Made by a program: the position numbers and the translations under genes. 64,000 nt of DNA. It comes from Terebella lapidaria. Lineage: Eukaryota; Annelida; Polychaeta; Terebellida; Terebellidae. Below the pieces are notes generated by a model that saw only the letters and a program-made list of their open reading frames with translations, did no database searches and had not been told where the DNA came from. The first letter of the stretch is position 1. Each line of letters starts with the position of its first letter. The DNA is taken from the NCBI GenBank assembly GCA_949152475.1, contig OX424563.1, positions 2,081,001 through 2,145,000 of the forward strand, given 5' to 3'. Shown piece by piece: positions 43,718 through 58,200 of the stretch.

Positions 43718-45222
43718 GGGAACTCACTTTATCCTGTCTGTTGTAATTTAGAGCCGTCCCCAGGACCGTTGCTAGGATACGCATGTGAATGTCATGACTT
43801 TCCAACAAAATATGAGGGAAATGTATCAAAAATTCACACGGGGAGAATTGCTGGGTGTTGGGGCTTCATGTTCAGTCAAGTCCAGATCAAACCGTGAGCT
43901 TTCCCATCCAACCATCCAGATATTATCTAACCGCCCCGAGGCCAATTTGTATGAATGTGTCTGGTCACTGAGGATAAACACTTATCAGGGGGAAAAGCAA
44001 AGGCGAGGGCAAAAATCCCCGGTACAAATTCCGAGGAAAAGTCACATCTCCGTGCCGCTCAGTGGAGATTAATCAAAGAGCCCGTCATGAACGTGAACCC
44101 GTTACTTATAACTGAGGCTCTGTGTGTTGACCCCGCGGGGAGGTCGCTTGGCTACAGTCGCCGTCTCAATGTGCTTCCTGGGTGTGTGATAGAGCACGTC
44201 TGTCAGTCAGTCAGCGTGTCTGTCTGTCGGCTCTGTCCGTCAGTGTGAGGGCCTGGTCGTCCGCCATTCCCCATGCCTCAGCGACAACTGCTAACGCTTC
44301 CAGTGTCTGTGCTTGGATACAAACTGCCATGCCACTAATTCCCCTCGCCCGTGACTTTGTAACATATATCTAGCACCGTGGACTGTCATATGTAAAAAGA
44401 AGGGTAATTTAACATGAACATCAAACCCGATACAGAGCGCCGAGTTGTTCACAAACGGTGATGTCTCACTCACACCCCCCCCCCCCTCCCCTCTTCCCCC
44501 ACCCCCGCACCCCCGCCGCGCCGTGATGCCACGGACCACGCGGAAGTCACACTGCTCCCGATGTCGTCTATCACTCCAAACAGGCATCAAAGAAGCTCGC
44601 TCGCTTCATCAAGTCTTGAAGACAATGCTCCAAGAATACACTCCACTTCACTCCCCATAGCCGCCGACCCAAGATGTGGCGAGATAAAAAGCTACTACTA
44701 CCCCAGTCACACATACAAACTCCTGTCCTTTGTGGTGTCTGTCTTCCTTCAGACCCCCTTTGTCTTCTCTCCGAGAGGAACTGGTGAATGACAGATAAAT
44801 TGAGCATCAAAATCATCGAGAAAACGGGACTATTTGCGTTTGGGCTCGGTGCCTGGCTATTAAGGGTTTTATTAGCCAGTCTCGGGTCTATTGGAGTCCA
44901 CTAAAGTAGTCCACGGCGGAGGTTTATTGCCCAAGAAGTGGTGGTTGTTAGCGGCGGAGACAAACCGCTCACAGCTCTAGACCCGGTTAGGGAGGCGTTG
45001 TGTGTCAAGGGGATCCTTGTGTTTTTCTTGACGGAGTGTTGTCACCCAAACTGACATGTAGCGGGGATTAGAGTGGCCGTGATAGATACAGCTTCGGTAG
45101 CGTCCGAGCGTCATATTAGATTTGCTCTTCGCGGTGTCTTCCTAACTTTGTGAAAATGCCAAACCGTCCTGGCATTTCGCGTGTGTGCATTGCGAGTTTT
45201 AAAAAAGCGCAATCGAAATAAA
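43718..45222 (+). other. probable 3' UTR or downstream flank of the LRR/Ig gene
   Basis: No second gene is visible. The first canonical AATAAA downstream of the stop is at 45217-45222, with another at about 45268, so a 3' UTR of about 1.5 kb is possible. C-rich low-complexity sequence lies at 44470-44520. The stretch 44860-45020 is single-copy-looking and GC-balanced. Confidence 0.35.
45217..45222 (+). terminator. candidate polyadenylation signal for the LRR/Ig gene
   Basis: AATAAA, the first one downstream of the stop codon (1.5 kb away). Assignment rests only on order and strand. Confidence 0.35.
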
Positions 45223-48200
45223 GATCAGTCTATTTGAGCATCTCACGACCTCTGCTCCACTGAGACCAATAAAGAAAGACTGAAAAGATACCGATGGATA
45301 GACAAAGCATTGCACGTGTGCCTCCGCAAAAACCCTAGCTTCTCCACACACAAAAACTCGAAATCTCTTGACAGGGAATCCTGTAATACAAGTTTGACAT
45401 CGCTGGCGAGAACAACAACTAAATATCATCCCAGGAAAACGGTCCCCACAAAAACAAAACTCGATTTGCAATTCATGAACATGCCTGTAGTTATTACATC
45501 GACGTTGATTTTTTGTAACCGGGAAGAAAGCCCCCCACGATGTGACAAGGTCTCACCCACACGGAGTTAGCTCGCAATCACGCACTCCCATAGAGCACCC
45601 GTCAACGCAACCGCCCGCAATACTACCGACCCTCTCAACAGCTAGGGACCGGATTATCATAAATACTCAATATCAAAATATTGACCATTTGATGAAGTAC
45701 CACACTATAGCGGGTACATGTGCGTCTGGCACCTATTGTATGGTCCTCCTAGGGGAGCGGATGATGTGGGCCTGGGTGACCAGCGACCGACCTTCGAATT
45801 AGCCCGACCTTGGGGGCCCAGCCCTCGGAAATCATGGGCGCAGACTGCGATATACAAAATCACAAAAGCAATAAGTCGCCGACACGATAATTCTCGGCTG
45901 ATCCGATCAGGAGGGGCCGTGGATCGCAGACACGCACGTGCCACCCTAGCGACGGGCCCGCCAAGGGAGTGTTCGATTTGTCATATTGTACAGATTCCTG
46001 GGACGTATTCGATTGGGTCCTGACCTATCTTCGTCGTCTAGGTGATACCCCCCCCCCCTCCTCCCAACCGTTCGCACGCGTGTGACACCTGCCACTGACA
46101 GCACTGACACTTGTCGACGGCACAGATTGATGAGCCTTTTGTTCGTCCCGTGGAGACGATCCCCCGCCGAGAATAAACTGCTTTCCCGCGGGGACCGTAT
46201 CAAACATATAGACGACTTCCCAGTCGGGACTGTGTCAAAACTCCACGAGAAATTCAGCTGGAGTTGTATTGAAGCAATGGGATAGTTTTGAACATCGAGA
46301 GGTGGGGGAAAAAGCTTGATTTGCCTGAAGGGATGTTGGATGGTTATGGGGAGCGGGCAGTGTGGGACATGAAAAGAGAAAACTGTTCCGTAAAATAAGA
46401 ACTGTCAGATTTTGAAGGGCACGTTATTTGTGTCATTTGCTACATGTATGTGTGTTTTTAGCCAAGCTGAACAATATATGACTGCAATGAAGTGAGTGAA
46501 TGGCGCTAGAATGTTTGAAGACATTAGGTGATATGAAAAGGGCTGTAATTGCTTGATCTGCATGTTGTTGAATTGTAGCACGTGGGACTATTGTACTGAT
46601 GTTATATTCCAAGTCATTGCTATATTTCGTTTATTACTGTTCTCTCCTGGTTATAATTGAATATTGTTGTTCGATTAAATGTGAGATTAGAACGTGTTGG
46701 TTAGTTATAAATAATAATGATCGTTTAGGGGTAAAACAGAGAACATTTGATATATTAAAAAGTATGTTATATGACATTTGTGTGCCAATGAACGTTTCAT
46801 AATTATATATTTATCATGTATATATTGTCGCGGTTATAAAATAACCAATATTAAAACGATACAAAGGAAATATGTTGTGTTATGTTTCATTGCATCATTG
46901 GTTTTTATCAGAAATACGTAACGAGAGATTTTATTCTGGTTTTATCAAATGAAAGTGGAGTAAAGAACAATTTCCGTAATAAAAGAAGACATGTCGTATA
47001 GAAAGTTGCATAATCATGAGATTTTTCGCTGGGCAATAAAACTACATCGCGAAGTGTTAGGGTATACAACATGGGTTTCAAGTGTGGTCTTTCACTTTGA
47101 GAAAATGGACAATTTGCAAGACCGTGCAACGTCCACACACCATACACAGGCTTGTAAAATTTGACAAAGGCTTGGAATGAAGAATACATTGGCCGATACA
47201 ATATCTTTAAAAGATTAGAAAGCTTGTACAAAGGAAGAGGTATCAATTGAAAGGGCTGCTATTTTTTGTGCGTGTATGAAAAGGTCTGTTTGCGCAATGG
47301 ATTTTCTAAAAAGGGTGTAGCACTCCAGTCATGGGCCTGCCTTTTGTCAAGAGGTGTGTAAATTCGCGGGACTTGGCCAAATTTCTGTTTTGTAACGGGC
47401 CACGACGTGATTTCAATGGACAGAAAGACTTTATTATGTTCTACCTCGCTCGAGTTCAGCTAAACGCGAAGCCACGAATGTACCATATGCACCAATATTG
47501 GCAAAAGGAATATACCAATGGACTGCAAATATTGACACAATATTTAGTGAATAAATCCATGTCTTTGGCATGCGCGGAGTCCATAGAATGCCTCGTGCAC
47601 TTGAGAACGTCCATTCCGTGACATCTCTATTGAACCTCTATACAAAACACGTGCTTTACATGCACGACACTGGAGCTAGTCGCAAGATTCTACCACGTTC
47701 TCTCCCCAGTAAACCATAGTACATGGACATCGGAATAATTCAGGCTTCATACAGGCGCGCGGCTAGTAATTTAATTACACATTATGAGTGATCAAACGAG
47801 GACAGGCAGGGGATCCAAGGCGCTTGTGTTCTGTGCCAATCAGCAGGAGTCTTTATTGTGTTCAAGTAGCGCTCTGACACATCACAACTTGTCAAGAGAA
47901 CGTTAATCACTAACACAAATATTATCATATGGGGGTGATTGATTCAGTCAACTCCGCTCTAAAACGCTGGGAGCAAAGTTTATCAATAGCATAAAAAAGA
48001 GTGACTCGTGAATCATGTCATAATAAACTGCTGAATTAGCTGACGGAAGGCTGGCCGGTAGAAGAAAGCTCCTTATGTTGTGGCAGCCTCATGGGCTCGC
48101 CATTGAAAAGCCGCGGTGTAATGCACAAAATTAGACTCCGAATTCCGATGGATTTCTCATTCAATAGAAGCTTGGAAGGCTTGTAATTTCCCTTGTATTT

Positions 48201-51200
48201 TAATTCTCTCTCGATTACTTTTCAAAATTCTGCCCACGGGAACCAATATTATTAGACTAGTGATAGAACATGCAATATGAAGAAACGTTCAGGACTGAAA
48301 CCGAACTACCATAATATGTGACGTGTGTGCTTCGTGTATAGGGGGTGCAATATTTCGGAATATAATTGTGAATGCTAATACCAATCGACAAGGACATTTA
48401 TCATGTATTATTGTGCTGTCATAAACAACACAACACACCCGAATAGCCAGCGATTTAGAGATCAGGTACATGTACCGATGGCAGATGTAATGGCAGTATA
48501 AATTTCCGACATTTAACCAGGTCATCCGTATGGAAATAACAAAGAGCCCATATAGACGGTCGGCATGTGTTATGTTCGAGGCTGGGTGGCTATAGCCGAA
48601 CGCATCGCAGCAATTCTTCATTCCTTGCCATATAATAACGACACCCAAATATCAATAACTGATAATAACAATATTTTAAAAACGGAACACTGCTCCTGGG
48701 GATAGACGATTGAATGAAATCAGGCGATCGATGACGCAAAATAAATACAGACGTCTGGTGTACCGGTGAGAAAAAAACAACAAAATTGCGGGGTTGAGAG
48801 TGTTGGGTGTCGGTGAGACCGTGTCTTTTCTTTTCGAACCTGGCCCCCGCTCCACCCTCGGCATATCTGAAAACCGTCTCAAAAACACGAGAGGCGACGG
48901 GAAAGGGGCTAACGTCAACGAAACACTGGGGTAAAGAACAGGGAAAAATAGCAAGATGTTAGATCGATACAGCTTATTGCTGCGTTTATATGTGGTGTTG
49001 GGTGTGAAGGGAAGCGCTCCAACCCGACTGAAGTACCATTTTTCAGAGCCGTTATAACGCCTTTCCTAACGCTGTCGAGAGCGTGAAGCGGCGACCAGTT
49101 TCCGCTACGAAACCATTTCGCACCAACCACTTCGTATCCACACAAAGCCGTCCCAGCTCCGCCAGACAATGAATCCTAAGCTATATTATTCCATATAGGT
49201 GACGATATTCTCTGTCTCTTTCTCTCGGCGTTTTCTCTGTGGCCGATTGTTGGATGGATACAGAGAGATGGGTCATTGTCATCACGAGTGCAGGATTCAC
49301 GCTACTTCCGTCATTGATGGCATCAAATGGGTAACAAAATGGCGCGTAATTATCGCATCGACGTGGGAACCACCCCCTCCCGCTAACAATCCTTCTTTCT
49401 CTGTTTGTCTCTGAATGGATTCTATGGCCCTATAGTGTCCTCATATCAAACGTTCTAGCCCCCCCCCCCCCCCTCCGCCGGTCATGATAGGGTCGGTCTA
49501 AAACAAGGTAACCCACGGTACAATCTACCATAGATTGTGGATTGTGCTCAATTCAATTACGATTCAGTTATATGTACATGTTCTATATTTAGACCGTATT
49601 GAAGATATTACGAGCACCATGGACTAAAATTGGTTCATTTTTTATTGCAACATTGTTGTTCAACATAACACACGAGCCACATTATATATAGGCCCTATAT
49701 ATTAGTATTCGAAGTGTACTATTTTGAAACAAATTTTGCGACCGAACTGTCATCGGCGATATTCTGGAATTAAATTCGCGAACCAAGGAGTCGTTTGAAA
49801 TCCACCTCTATGAGATCCGAAGTAGATCTCTGAATGCTCATTCGATGGAGTGTTCTATTTACAGTTGGTGCCAATTTATAGCGCTGCTTCCATGCATCGT
49901 CACAACTCGCGGGGTGAGACCTGCCATCGTCTCCATGGCAATAACACAGAGCAAACCCACCAAAAGTCAACTCCAGGAAAGCAATAGCAGGGGAAAGGAG
50001 GGCAATTTTATTGGCATCATAGGCAAGTCCCTACATCCGCTTGAGACATGCTATAAGTCAATTGTCGCTCGCACTGGGAACAGGAGAGAATGATATGAGA
50101 TCTCGAGTCGGTTCCCCTTCGTTCGAATGAATTGCAGACCTCCGCTAGCAGAAGACTGCGAGGTTTCGGGTTGAAGACGTTAAATAGCACACCAATGGCC
50201 CAGTGAAGCACCGTAGATGGTGTAGTTGTCTGCACGCGGCGTGCTCCAAGGTTCCTTCGTGTCGCTCGCTATATTCATTCAATCTCGTCAGCCATCAACC
50301 CTTCCTCAATACCCCATCCCCCGTCTTACAGACGTGTCCGTCTGTCTGGCTCTGTCTCACCTAGCTCTCCAGATCCTACTTGAGGCCACGTTGATGACAG
50401 ATTGGGTTTGATTTGCGTTTTTCTAAACAGTCCCGCGTCAGACACACGACGCGTGAGCCGTCAGCCAATTTTTTCTCCGAGATTTCTTCGTGAAATGAAG
50501 GAGATAAAGTCTTTGTGTATAAATCACGGGAAGTCTGCTCCGTCTAGAGAATAGCTTTGCACGGTGGGGGTTGATTTGAGCTGCATCAATCGCGGCTTGG
50601 CTGAAATAGATCCAATACGTGGTTCATTATCAGTCTTCAATTCAGCACAGCAGGTCGCTGCCTCCCCGAAGTCAAACGTGCATGCGTTATCTTTTAAATG
50701 GCCGAAATTTGAAACCGCGCTCTCTTCGATAGCAGGGAATTGGCTGCATTGACGGCACTGGGAGATAAGGGCGTGGGTCATTGTTTGGGGGCGTGCTCAG
50801 AACGCCCACGGGGCAAATTAAAACCTGTAATTTTCTGAGGGGTAAATGGTTATTTAGCCCCGAGTTTGAACCACGTATACTGTTCTGGGTCAACCCGGGG
50901 TTTAATCAGCCGCGATTTCCTACTTTCATCTCACAAAGGTACGAAACCGAGGTTCTTTTGAACATAAAGAAAATAATGATTCGTGGACAATTGTTATCAG
51001 CAATGTTTAATGAAGGAGTACATTAAGACTATAATGATAGCTGGTCACTGGTCGTGAAGACTGGGCCTAATTATCATACAAAATAGGGACAATTTGAACT
51101 TACATGACCGTCATGACGTAAGATATCGTTTATAGATAGCTCTGCCGGGACACCTCACTATGTCATGTGACCACAGTCATGTGACACACAGATGACAGTC

Positions 51201-52180
51201 TCTCTTGATGGCGAACTCTCCACACGTGGTAATGCGCCACATTAGCGGGATATTGTGATGGTTCGACGGTTCAAAGGATTCGATTTTCGGCAATATAAAG
51301 CAAGGTGTTTTTGTGCGACGCCGTTTACTTTTTGGGCGGTTGCATCATTCTGAACTGAAGCACACACAGAGGCATTAAGGCGAGTCTCTCTGGAGTCGGA
51401 CTGTCGCCTCGGACCGGCGTCGAGTAGACCTAAATAGGACCAGTTCAAACGTTCATATATAATCATTTGTCGGCAACAAATGACAGAAAGTGTAACAGGT
51501 GGAAAATTAATTTCATATACCATCAGAAAATTTTGAGTTTCAAACAGAATAATACCTGATTATGCGAATATAGAATGGTATTTATTTTACCAATGTCAAC
51601 CTTCAAGGCTTCAATATTGCTCAAATATGATCATTCGATCGAACACTAACCAGGTAATGTTTGCATGATACAAAGTCTATTATGTCTATATCGATTCTGA
51701 GATGGCAAATTCCTTAGTCGTTATATGTAATTATATGCGAGCTGTTCCAGCCATAAATTAAACTGTGTGTAATGTGTTTGTATGTTGGATATTGAGTAAC
51801 CCAGTAGTTTAATTTTAATATTCTACCGCTGACGGATCCGCACTATGGATAAAGCAAGATGTCTCGTAAAACCAATAGCTATATGGGATCGTGTTACAGT
51901 CTATATCGTTTAAATTACACTCACTCATGGTATAAAAACATTTTTCCAATCAATATTAAACTCTTTGATCTCAGTGTATACGGGCTTTTAAATCATTCGC
52001 TTCGGTGAATTCAACTTATTTGCTGGTAGTCTGCATTCATATGTACAAAAACAAGATAAATTTACCGTGAATCATGCTATTTGATGATGTATGGTGTACA
52101 TGTATAACTGAGTAGACAAACTCAATGGCTGGTGTTCAGCCTGTAATTTGCCTGCATTAGTTATCTGTGAGAACGTTGGC
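45223..52180. other. long non-coding stretch
   Basis: Short open frames are present but none has a recognisable domain, splice structure or sustained coding bias. C tracts lie at about 46048 and 49460. Repeats are scarce compared with the first 40 kb. Parts (about 45500-46250, 48700-49200, 50000-50900) have higher GC and could be regulatory. Confidence 0.5.
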
Positions 52181-52181
52181 T

Positions 52182-52233
52182 GGTCACGTGCTTGACGACG
52201 ACAGGTGTCCTCTCGCACCGCGGGTCACGTGCT
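52182..52233. promoter_or_regulatory. paired E-boxes in identical 11-mers
   Basis: GGTCACGTGCT occurs at 52182-52192 and again at 52223-52233 in the same orientation, 41 bp apart (close to four helical turns). CACGTG is the bHLH-ZIP (USF/MITF/TFEB type) E-box. The surrounding sequence is GC-balanced and not repetitive. Target gene unknown. Confidence 0.45.
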
Positions 52234-52239
52234 CAAGCC

Positions 52240-55200
52240 GGGGGAATAACGACAGCTGGCGGCAGGTACAAACACTACGAGGAAAATGTCAGGCGCGTAT
52301 CATATAAGTATCCGTAAAATATCGCTGGTAAAATCGATTAGGGAACAAAGGAATGTCAGAATATCTGCTGTGATAATGAATCTCTGATTATCAGTTAAGT
52401 GAGTAGGGCGCTTCCCAAAGGGAAAACAATTACGTCATCAATTATGGCGTCATTAATCACCACTGGGAAACTTCCAAATTGGGTTACCATAATGTTCCAG
52501 TGGCAGTATTGTTCTAAGCCATCATTAGGAAATTATTCTGTAACGGCGCAATGTTGATAACAATAGCTCACCGCATAACGTCTCGTGTTAGTCCGTCTGT
52601 CGCCCGGTTATAGCTTAGTTACCCGCGCTTCTTTGATTAGTGTCACCATTTACTCAGGCTCACGGGATTCAGTGAGATATTGTGCTCTGCCTTGTATCTG
52701 TGGCACAACCAACGTTATGGAGGAACGAGTTCAGTGTTATCTCAAAATACTGGACAACAAGAACACATACATTTACAGTTGGTTTTCCTTACTACTATAT
52801 GGTAATTACGAAATTACTCGATAACACCAACAACAATAATATGTCACTGACAATGATAACACTGATAATTAGTGCCAATGGGTGATTCAAAATATGGACA
52901 AGAAAACCAGTTATGTCTCATGGAGCCAATCACTTCCCCAGAGCCAAAGCTGGGTGTCAGATCCAGCTTAGCGTCTGGATCACTTTTATGATGTTGTCAC
53001 CGATTGTGCCTCAGGAGACACTGCTCATTCCTGTCCACTCAGCCAGCTCAGACGTCCGTCAGATGTCTGGAGATATTGATGTATATTTCCCGGACAGATC
53101 AACACCTCCCCCCCCCCTCCATACGGCCAGTCCCCATCAAAGCTTCGAGAGAGAGAAGCCTTTCATCTAGCGACAGCCTCGCCCCAAGAGCTGCCATTTA
53201 TGGAAGTACTCGTCTTATTAAATTATACTCCAAACACAGCCAAAAGACCGGGGTGATGAGCCCACTAGAGCTGCGATGGTCGATGTGGACGCTTTGATGA
53301 TAGATTTGGGTTCCTCCGTCCATCGAGAGTTTTTGCACTATTTCTGTTCCTAATTGGCGGAAGTGCGCTCCCACAATGCAATGGGCGCACGCGGGCAATA
53401 AGTATGGAAGAAAGCACGGGGATGACGAACTGCAGTAATTTGTATCATTTGTGCAGTTACTGGCTGCATATAATGTCATTCCGGACACGTATGTCGTTCG
53501 GAGAGCTGGGTCTATCACGTACCCCCTGACCCTTCTATAGGCACTCGTATAAGAGTGCATCCATGGAACATAAATCTTTTCCTATTAGCCGTCGACATTT
53601 GAAAACAACCCGTAACCTCTCAGGCAGCGTTATATGGCATCACTGTGTAACCTGGAGACAGGTAAATGTTCAATATCATGGGAGTTGAATCAAGGATTTT
53701 ATTACATTCTGCCTAATTACGATAATCAATTTCTTAGGAAATCGTAATTCCCAATCCGTTCTTGGTGATGTATGATGGCGTGTGTCTGCAAGCATATCAA
53801 TATCTCGACGGTTAGCATGTAAATGTAGGGGCCTACGTTTTAAATTTTAGGTTCAATATTTTCACGTCAAATCTCCATATAAGTTAACATGTACTCTCTG
53901 TCAAAATCGTAGGGCTTTCGATTATTTTCTTCACAGTATGCACAAAGGTTATTTAGTGTGAAGATTCAGTATTCGAATGCAATGCATGTATTTGTGTAAA
54001 CGAAATCAAGTTCGTTAGAAATCAGCATAATACGACATGTTTATACCGTACACTTCCAGCTTCTATAACTGCAGGTGGCCACGACACCTTAAAGGTCACA
54101 AAACTGATGATTCAACCGTGTATGATTTTAATCGGCTCCTATTGGTGGTAGAAAAGATCATTGTACACCATCTGACGTAACGTCTGTGGCGAGAGCGTGC
54201 GGGCGTGAAAACCAGCGGGGCAAACAGAATCAAACGCTTTATCTATTTTTGTTTCAGGAAATGCACTGCCTTTGTTCGGGCGTTTCAGCGCATTATGTCA
54301 TATCTTGTGCTTCGTTTTAATGCTATTATGCTACGAAAAGATAACACCTACGTACAAACATTGAAAGTAAATGTTCACAGCATGGTGACAATATACGGTG
54401 TGTATGAGATATATAGTCCTGTGTAAATACATTTAATACATATGTAGGATACCGCAAATGAATATTCAGAGGATTAGTGTATCTTTTTGTAAAGGTAACA
54501 GTTAGTGGTTAGCAAGTGATGTCTTGGCAAAACATAGGCCCCTATACCATCACTATGACAATGTACCTGATATCTATTCTATGTACATCCATTTTGATCG
54601 ATGTATTTGCAGATTTAGTTAAATAACATTCCCAGTCAGCGTACAATAAACCATGGGCCTACAGAATGTATTTGACATCTGAATAGATATATATCATCCA
54701 TTATATTTGACATTGTCCATTGTGTAATGGATCATGTGACACAGTTTTAAAGTATATACTCATTATACTGCTATACTGTTACTGCTACAATACATTCCGA
54801 GGTATCTTTCGGAAATAAATGAGGTCAACACTGAATATGATACCTACCATGCATACCAAAGTGCACGGTAGGCATTTCCTACCAAAATTAGCTACAACAC
54901 TGCACACCCGCCGTGCAACGAAGGGGAATCGAATTCTTGACTACCAAGTACGGGAATCAGAAAAATAATCTGTCTCTTCAAAATGTCCGGGTCTTATAGT
55001 CAGTGCAAATATTGTGTTGCCTGTCTGATGTCATCCATAAAGTAGATCCCATGTTTTAGCGTCAAATCTGAACAAAAGTTAGTCATTGATTAATGACAAC
55101 TAATCTTTCGCTTGGATTAGTTCTTCCCAAAATAATAACCTTTTGTGTCTCGAATCTCCGATGGGGCGTGAGAAATTGACTCGAGGATCAAACCGCGGGA

Positions 55201-58200
55201 AAGCGGGAACAAAGGGAGACTGCCTAGCGTTATACAATACTGAGATCGCGTCTCATTGGCCGATCAAGCGCGTAAGTAGCCGCCGTCGTCAAGGGATTTC
55301 ACGTAAACACGCCTCGGGAATCCAGCGGCGAGACGCGCATCGACCATCTTACTGGATGATAGCATCAATAATTTCAAAATCCCTTCTGATTATGGAAATT
55401 AATTTCATCCGTGAAGGTCAAAGCAGCTGATCTCCAATGGACGGATGTCTAACGCTTATGCTAATTCAATCAACATTTCTTGATTCCACCTTTGAACCCG
55501 TGTCAATCTCGGAATCTCTAAGCTCCAAGAAGTTTTCGGAATTCTGCTGATTAAATAAGGATATCCACTATAATCGTTTTGCAATGTTGACCCCAAGCTG
55601 ACGCTGAGCACGAGCCAATGAAATTGAACTATAAATAAAAGCACGATGTGAATAAAAAAGTGATTCGGGACAGACATTAAACGGAGTTAATGTATTCTTG
55701 CTTTTTACAAACCAGCTCCAAAATATTAGTGTTTCACTCAAACAAAGTATGGAGTTTTCGACTTTTTGGGTAAAGTTACATTTGTCTGTTCTGGGCTGTG
55801 CTTCATGTGTAACACCCCAGGTACTAGTATTTGATAGGTACACTATATCTGTGTTCCTCCCATACTGTTTGATATATTGCCAAATCTTGATGTTTCACAT
55901 GATTTTTGTAATTCCGTAGGTATCTGGATTCGTCAAGTGGTGCTGGTGATATTGGACGAAAGGAACAGATGGTACAAAGCTCTAACAGTGGTAAACAAAG
56001 GCCCCCAGAACCGCTTATACGTCTGGAAAACCAGTAAACAGTCTCGGTGGGTAAAATGCTTTGATCATTAAATCACGATAAATGATTATTATTGCTGCCC
56101 ACCATTGTAATGTTGCATGTTTAAAGGCAAGAAATGTTTCTGTAAGAAATGTTTCTGTACTGTCGCGAATTTCTCCCCACGTACACTCTTAAATACACAT
56201 TCTTCACCACGCCTGCGCAGTGAGGTAAAACGGCGGTAAAGTCAAAACATCTGACAACTCGTTAGCAGACGATGTATCGCCGGAAGGTGTCGCACTGTTG
56301 CGTCACGAGCGACAACGTCATTACGTAACGCGGCGCCTCGTTTTGAGATGTTCCGCCGTGATCAGTCGAGTGCTGGTTGCCGGAGGGGACCGAGGTGTCA
56401 CTGTCAGTATTGTACCGGGGAGTTACGTAACTCGGGATACCATTAATTGGATTTTATCCCGACAGGGCATATCAGTTGTCATCATTTGTTTTCGTTTCTT
56501 CCCGGAACTTGACAAGCGTTGTAGCTTTTACCTCATTATTAAACTCCACTGTTAAACGGAAATGTGACGAGTATTTCTGATAATTTAAATCTGAAATGGT
56601 AAAAGGCATCCATACATCCTCCACATGCTCGCAAGTTGTCCAGCGCTGAAACGTGACACTGACAAATGGTTTCATGATTAAAAATAGCTAATGTCATCAA
56701 TTTGAACTTGACAAGCCAGTGACTGACTGAAATCGACTGTTGGATATTTCCTCACGTGAAAGGACGTGGGCATTTGGCTCATAGGCCAGGGAAGGGGTGA
56801 CTGTTGCCGTACGATTAATACAAATAATATTGCGAGTCATTTACCAATATAATGAATTTGTAGTAGGAGTGAGACAGGTACTGGGGGATTGGTGGTGCAA
56901 ATTCAAAGAATTTGGAACAATACATTGCAACATGGTCATTGTGCAACTTTCAATTCAATATCCATGAACTTTTTTTTTTCTGTTCCAAATCAGAACTTTT
57001 GAAAACAAAATCAACCTGTAAAAAATTAACTCGATATTTCCGGATTGTAACATGCCTTTCCGGATCACATGACATTAGCACGGAATACGTCATCACCAGT
57101 GATGTCACACCTGTAGTCTATTAGTGATTACGTCACTGTGGTACAAGCAACAGTGCGTGTTTGGCAGAGCAAAACATTGACTTAAATTCCACATTACGTG
57201 TGTGTACTCACTCAGTTATACCAGCGTCTTGATTGCCAGTACTTTCTCGTGTTCGTCCTAGCAAACGTTATAAGGTATTGTGGGTGCGAACGGAAACTTT
57301 ATCGCAATCAACCAGAACAGCCACGATTCTGTGTTAAAAAACCTAAATTGGATACATGTAAATACTGGGTTCCCCTCAAGTACCTGCATGCATTCTAGAT
57401 ATCCCATTACCGTCCAATGTTAAGTGGTCAGTCTCCTATTTCAAAGCCGCCACATCGCGCTGAAGTGTGATACGTCGAACCTTCTTCAAACACCGTGTGA
57501 AAGAATACTGCCCATCATAATGCATACTGTCTGTATCAGTCAAATCTTATATGTGCTTAAAACACATACCTTATAGCTGTACTGTCTCAACTCAGTGGGG
57601 AATTGAATATGATATAAACAAATATTGTGGTGGACAATAAGAATGCGTGTTTATGATCAAGATGTAAACTGACATATTAAACATTTTCCTCTTTTCTGTG
57701 AGTTTTAGATGTATTTATTGTACATTACATACCTCTCTCTGAGCATAAATATAGACGTGTCAAGCCCAGTACCTCACCAGCAGACTCACATTCAGTTGCT
57801 TGTGTTGTGCATACATCATGTCAATTGAAGTACGGGTCTATCTTACTCATTTTCTATCCAGTGTTTAATATTCAACAATGTGATAGGAGTATTATAGCCG
57901 GAGGCCACAAAACACATGCGTCAAGTAAGCAAACGTCCAATGGTCACTCATGAACTCTCCGTCCATTTAGATCCCATTATCATTCAAAGGAAACCTAAGT
58001 TAACCGGAAGTGACGTCTTTGTGACAATCCGGAAATTCCCCGGGGATTTTCACACCTGCACCATTACAAAATTTCAAGAGGTAAAAGGTTATGTGGCACT
58101 TTAGACAGAGTCAGCTACTTTAGATTCAATCAAACTGTTTCCTTCTTTGCATGGAGATTAAGTTTACCTGAGTGTTATTTTCGGCTGAATGTGGGAACGT

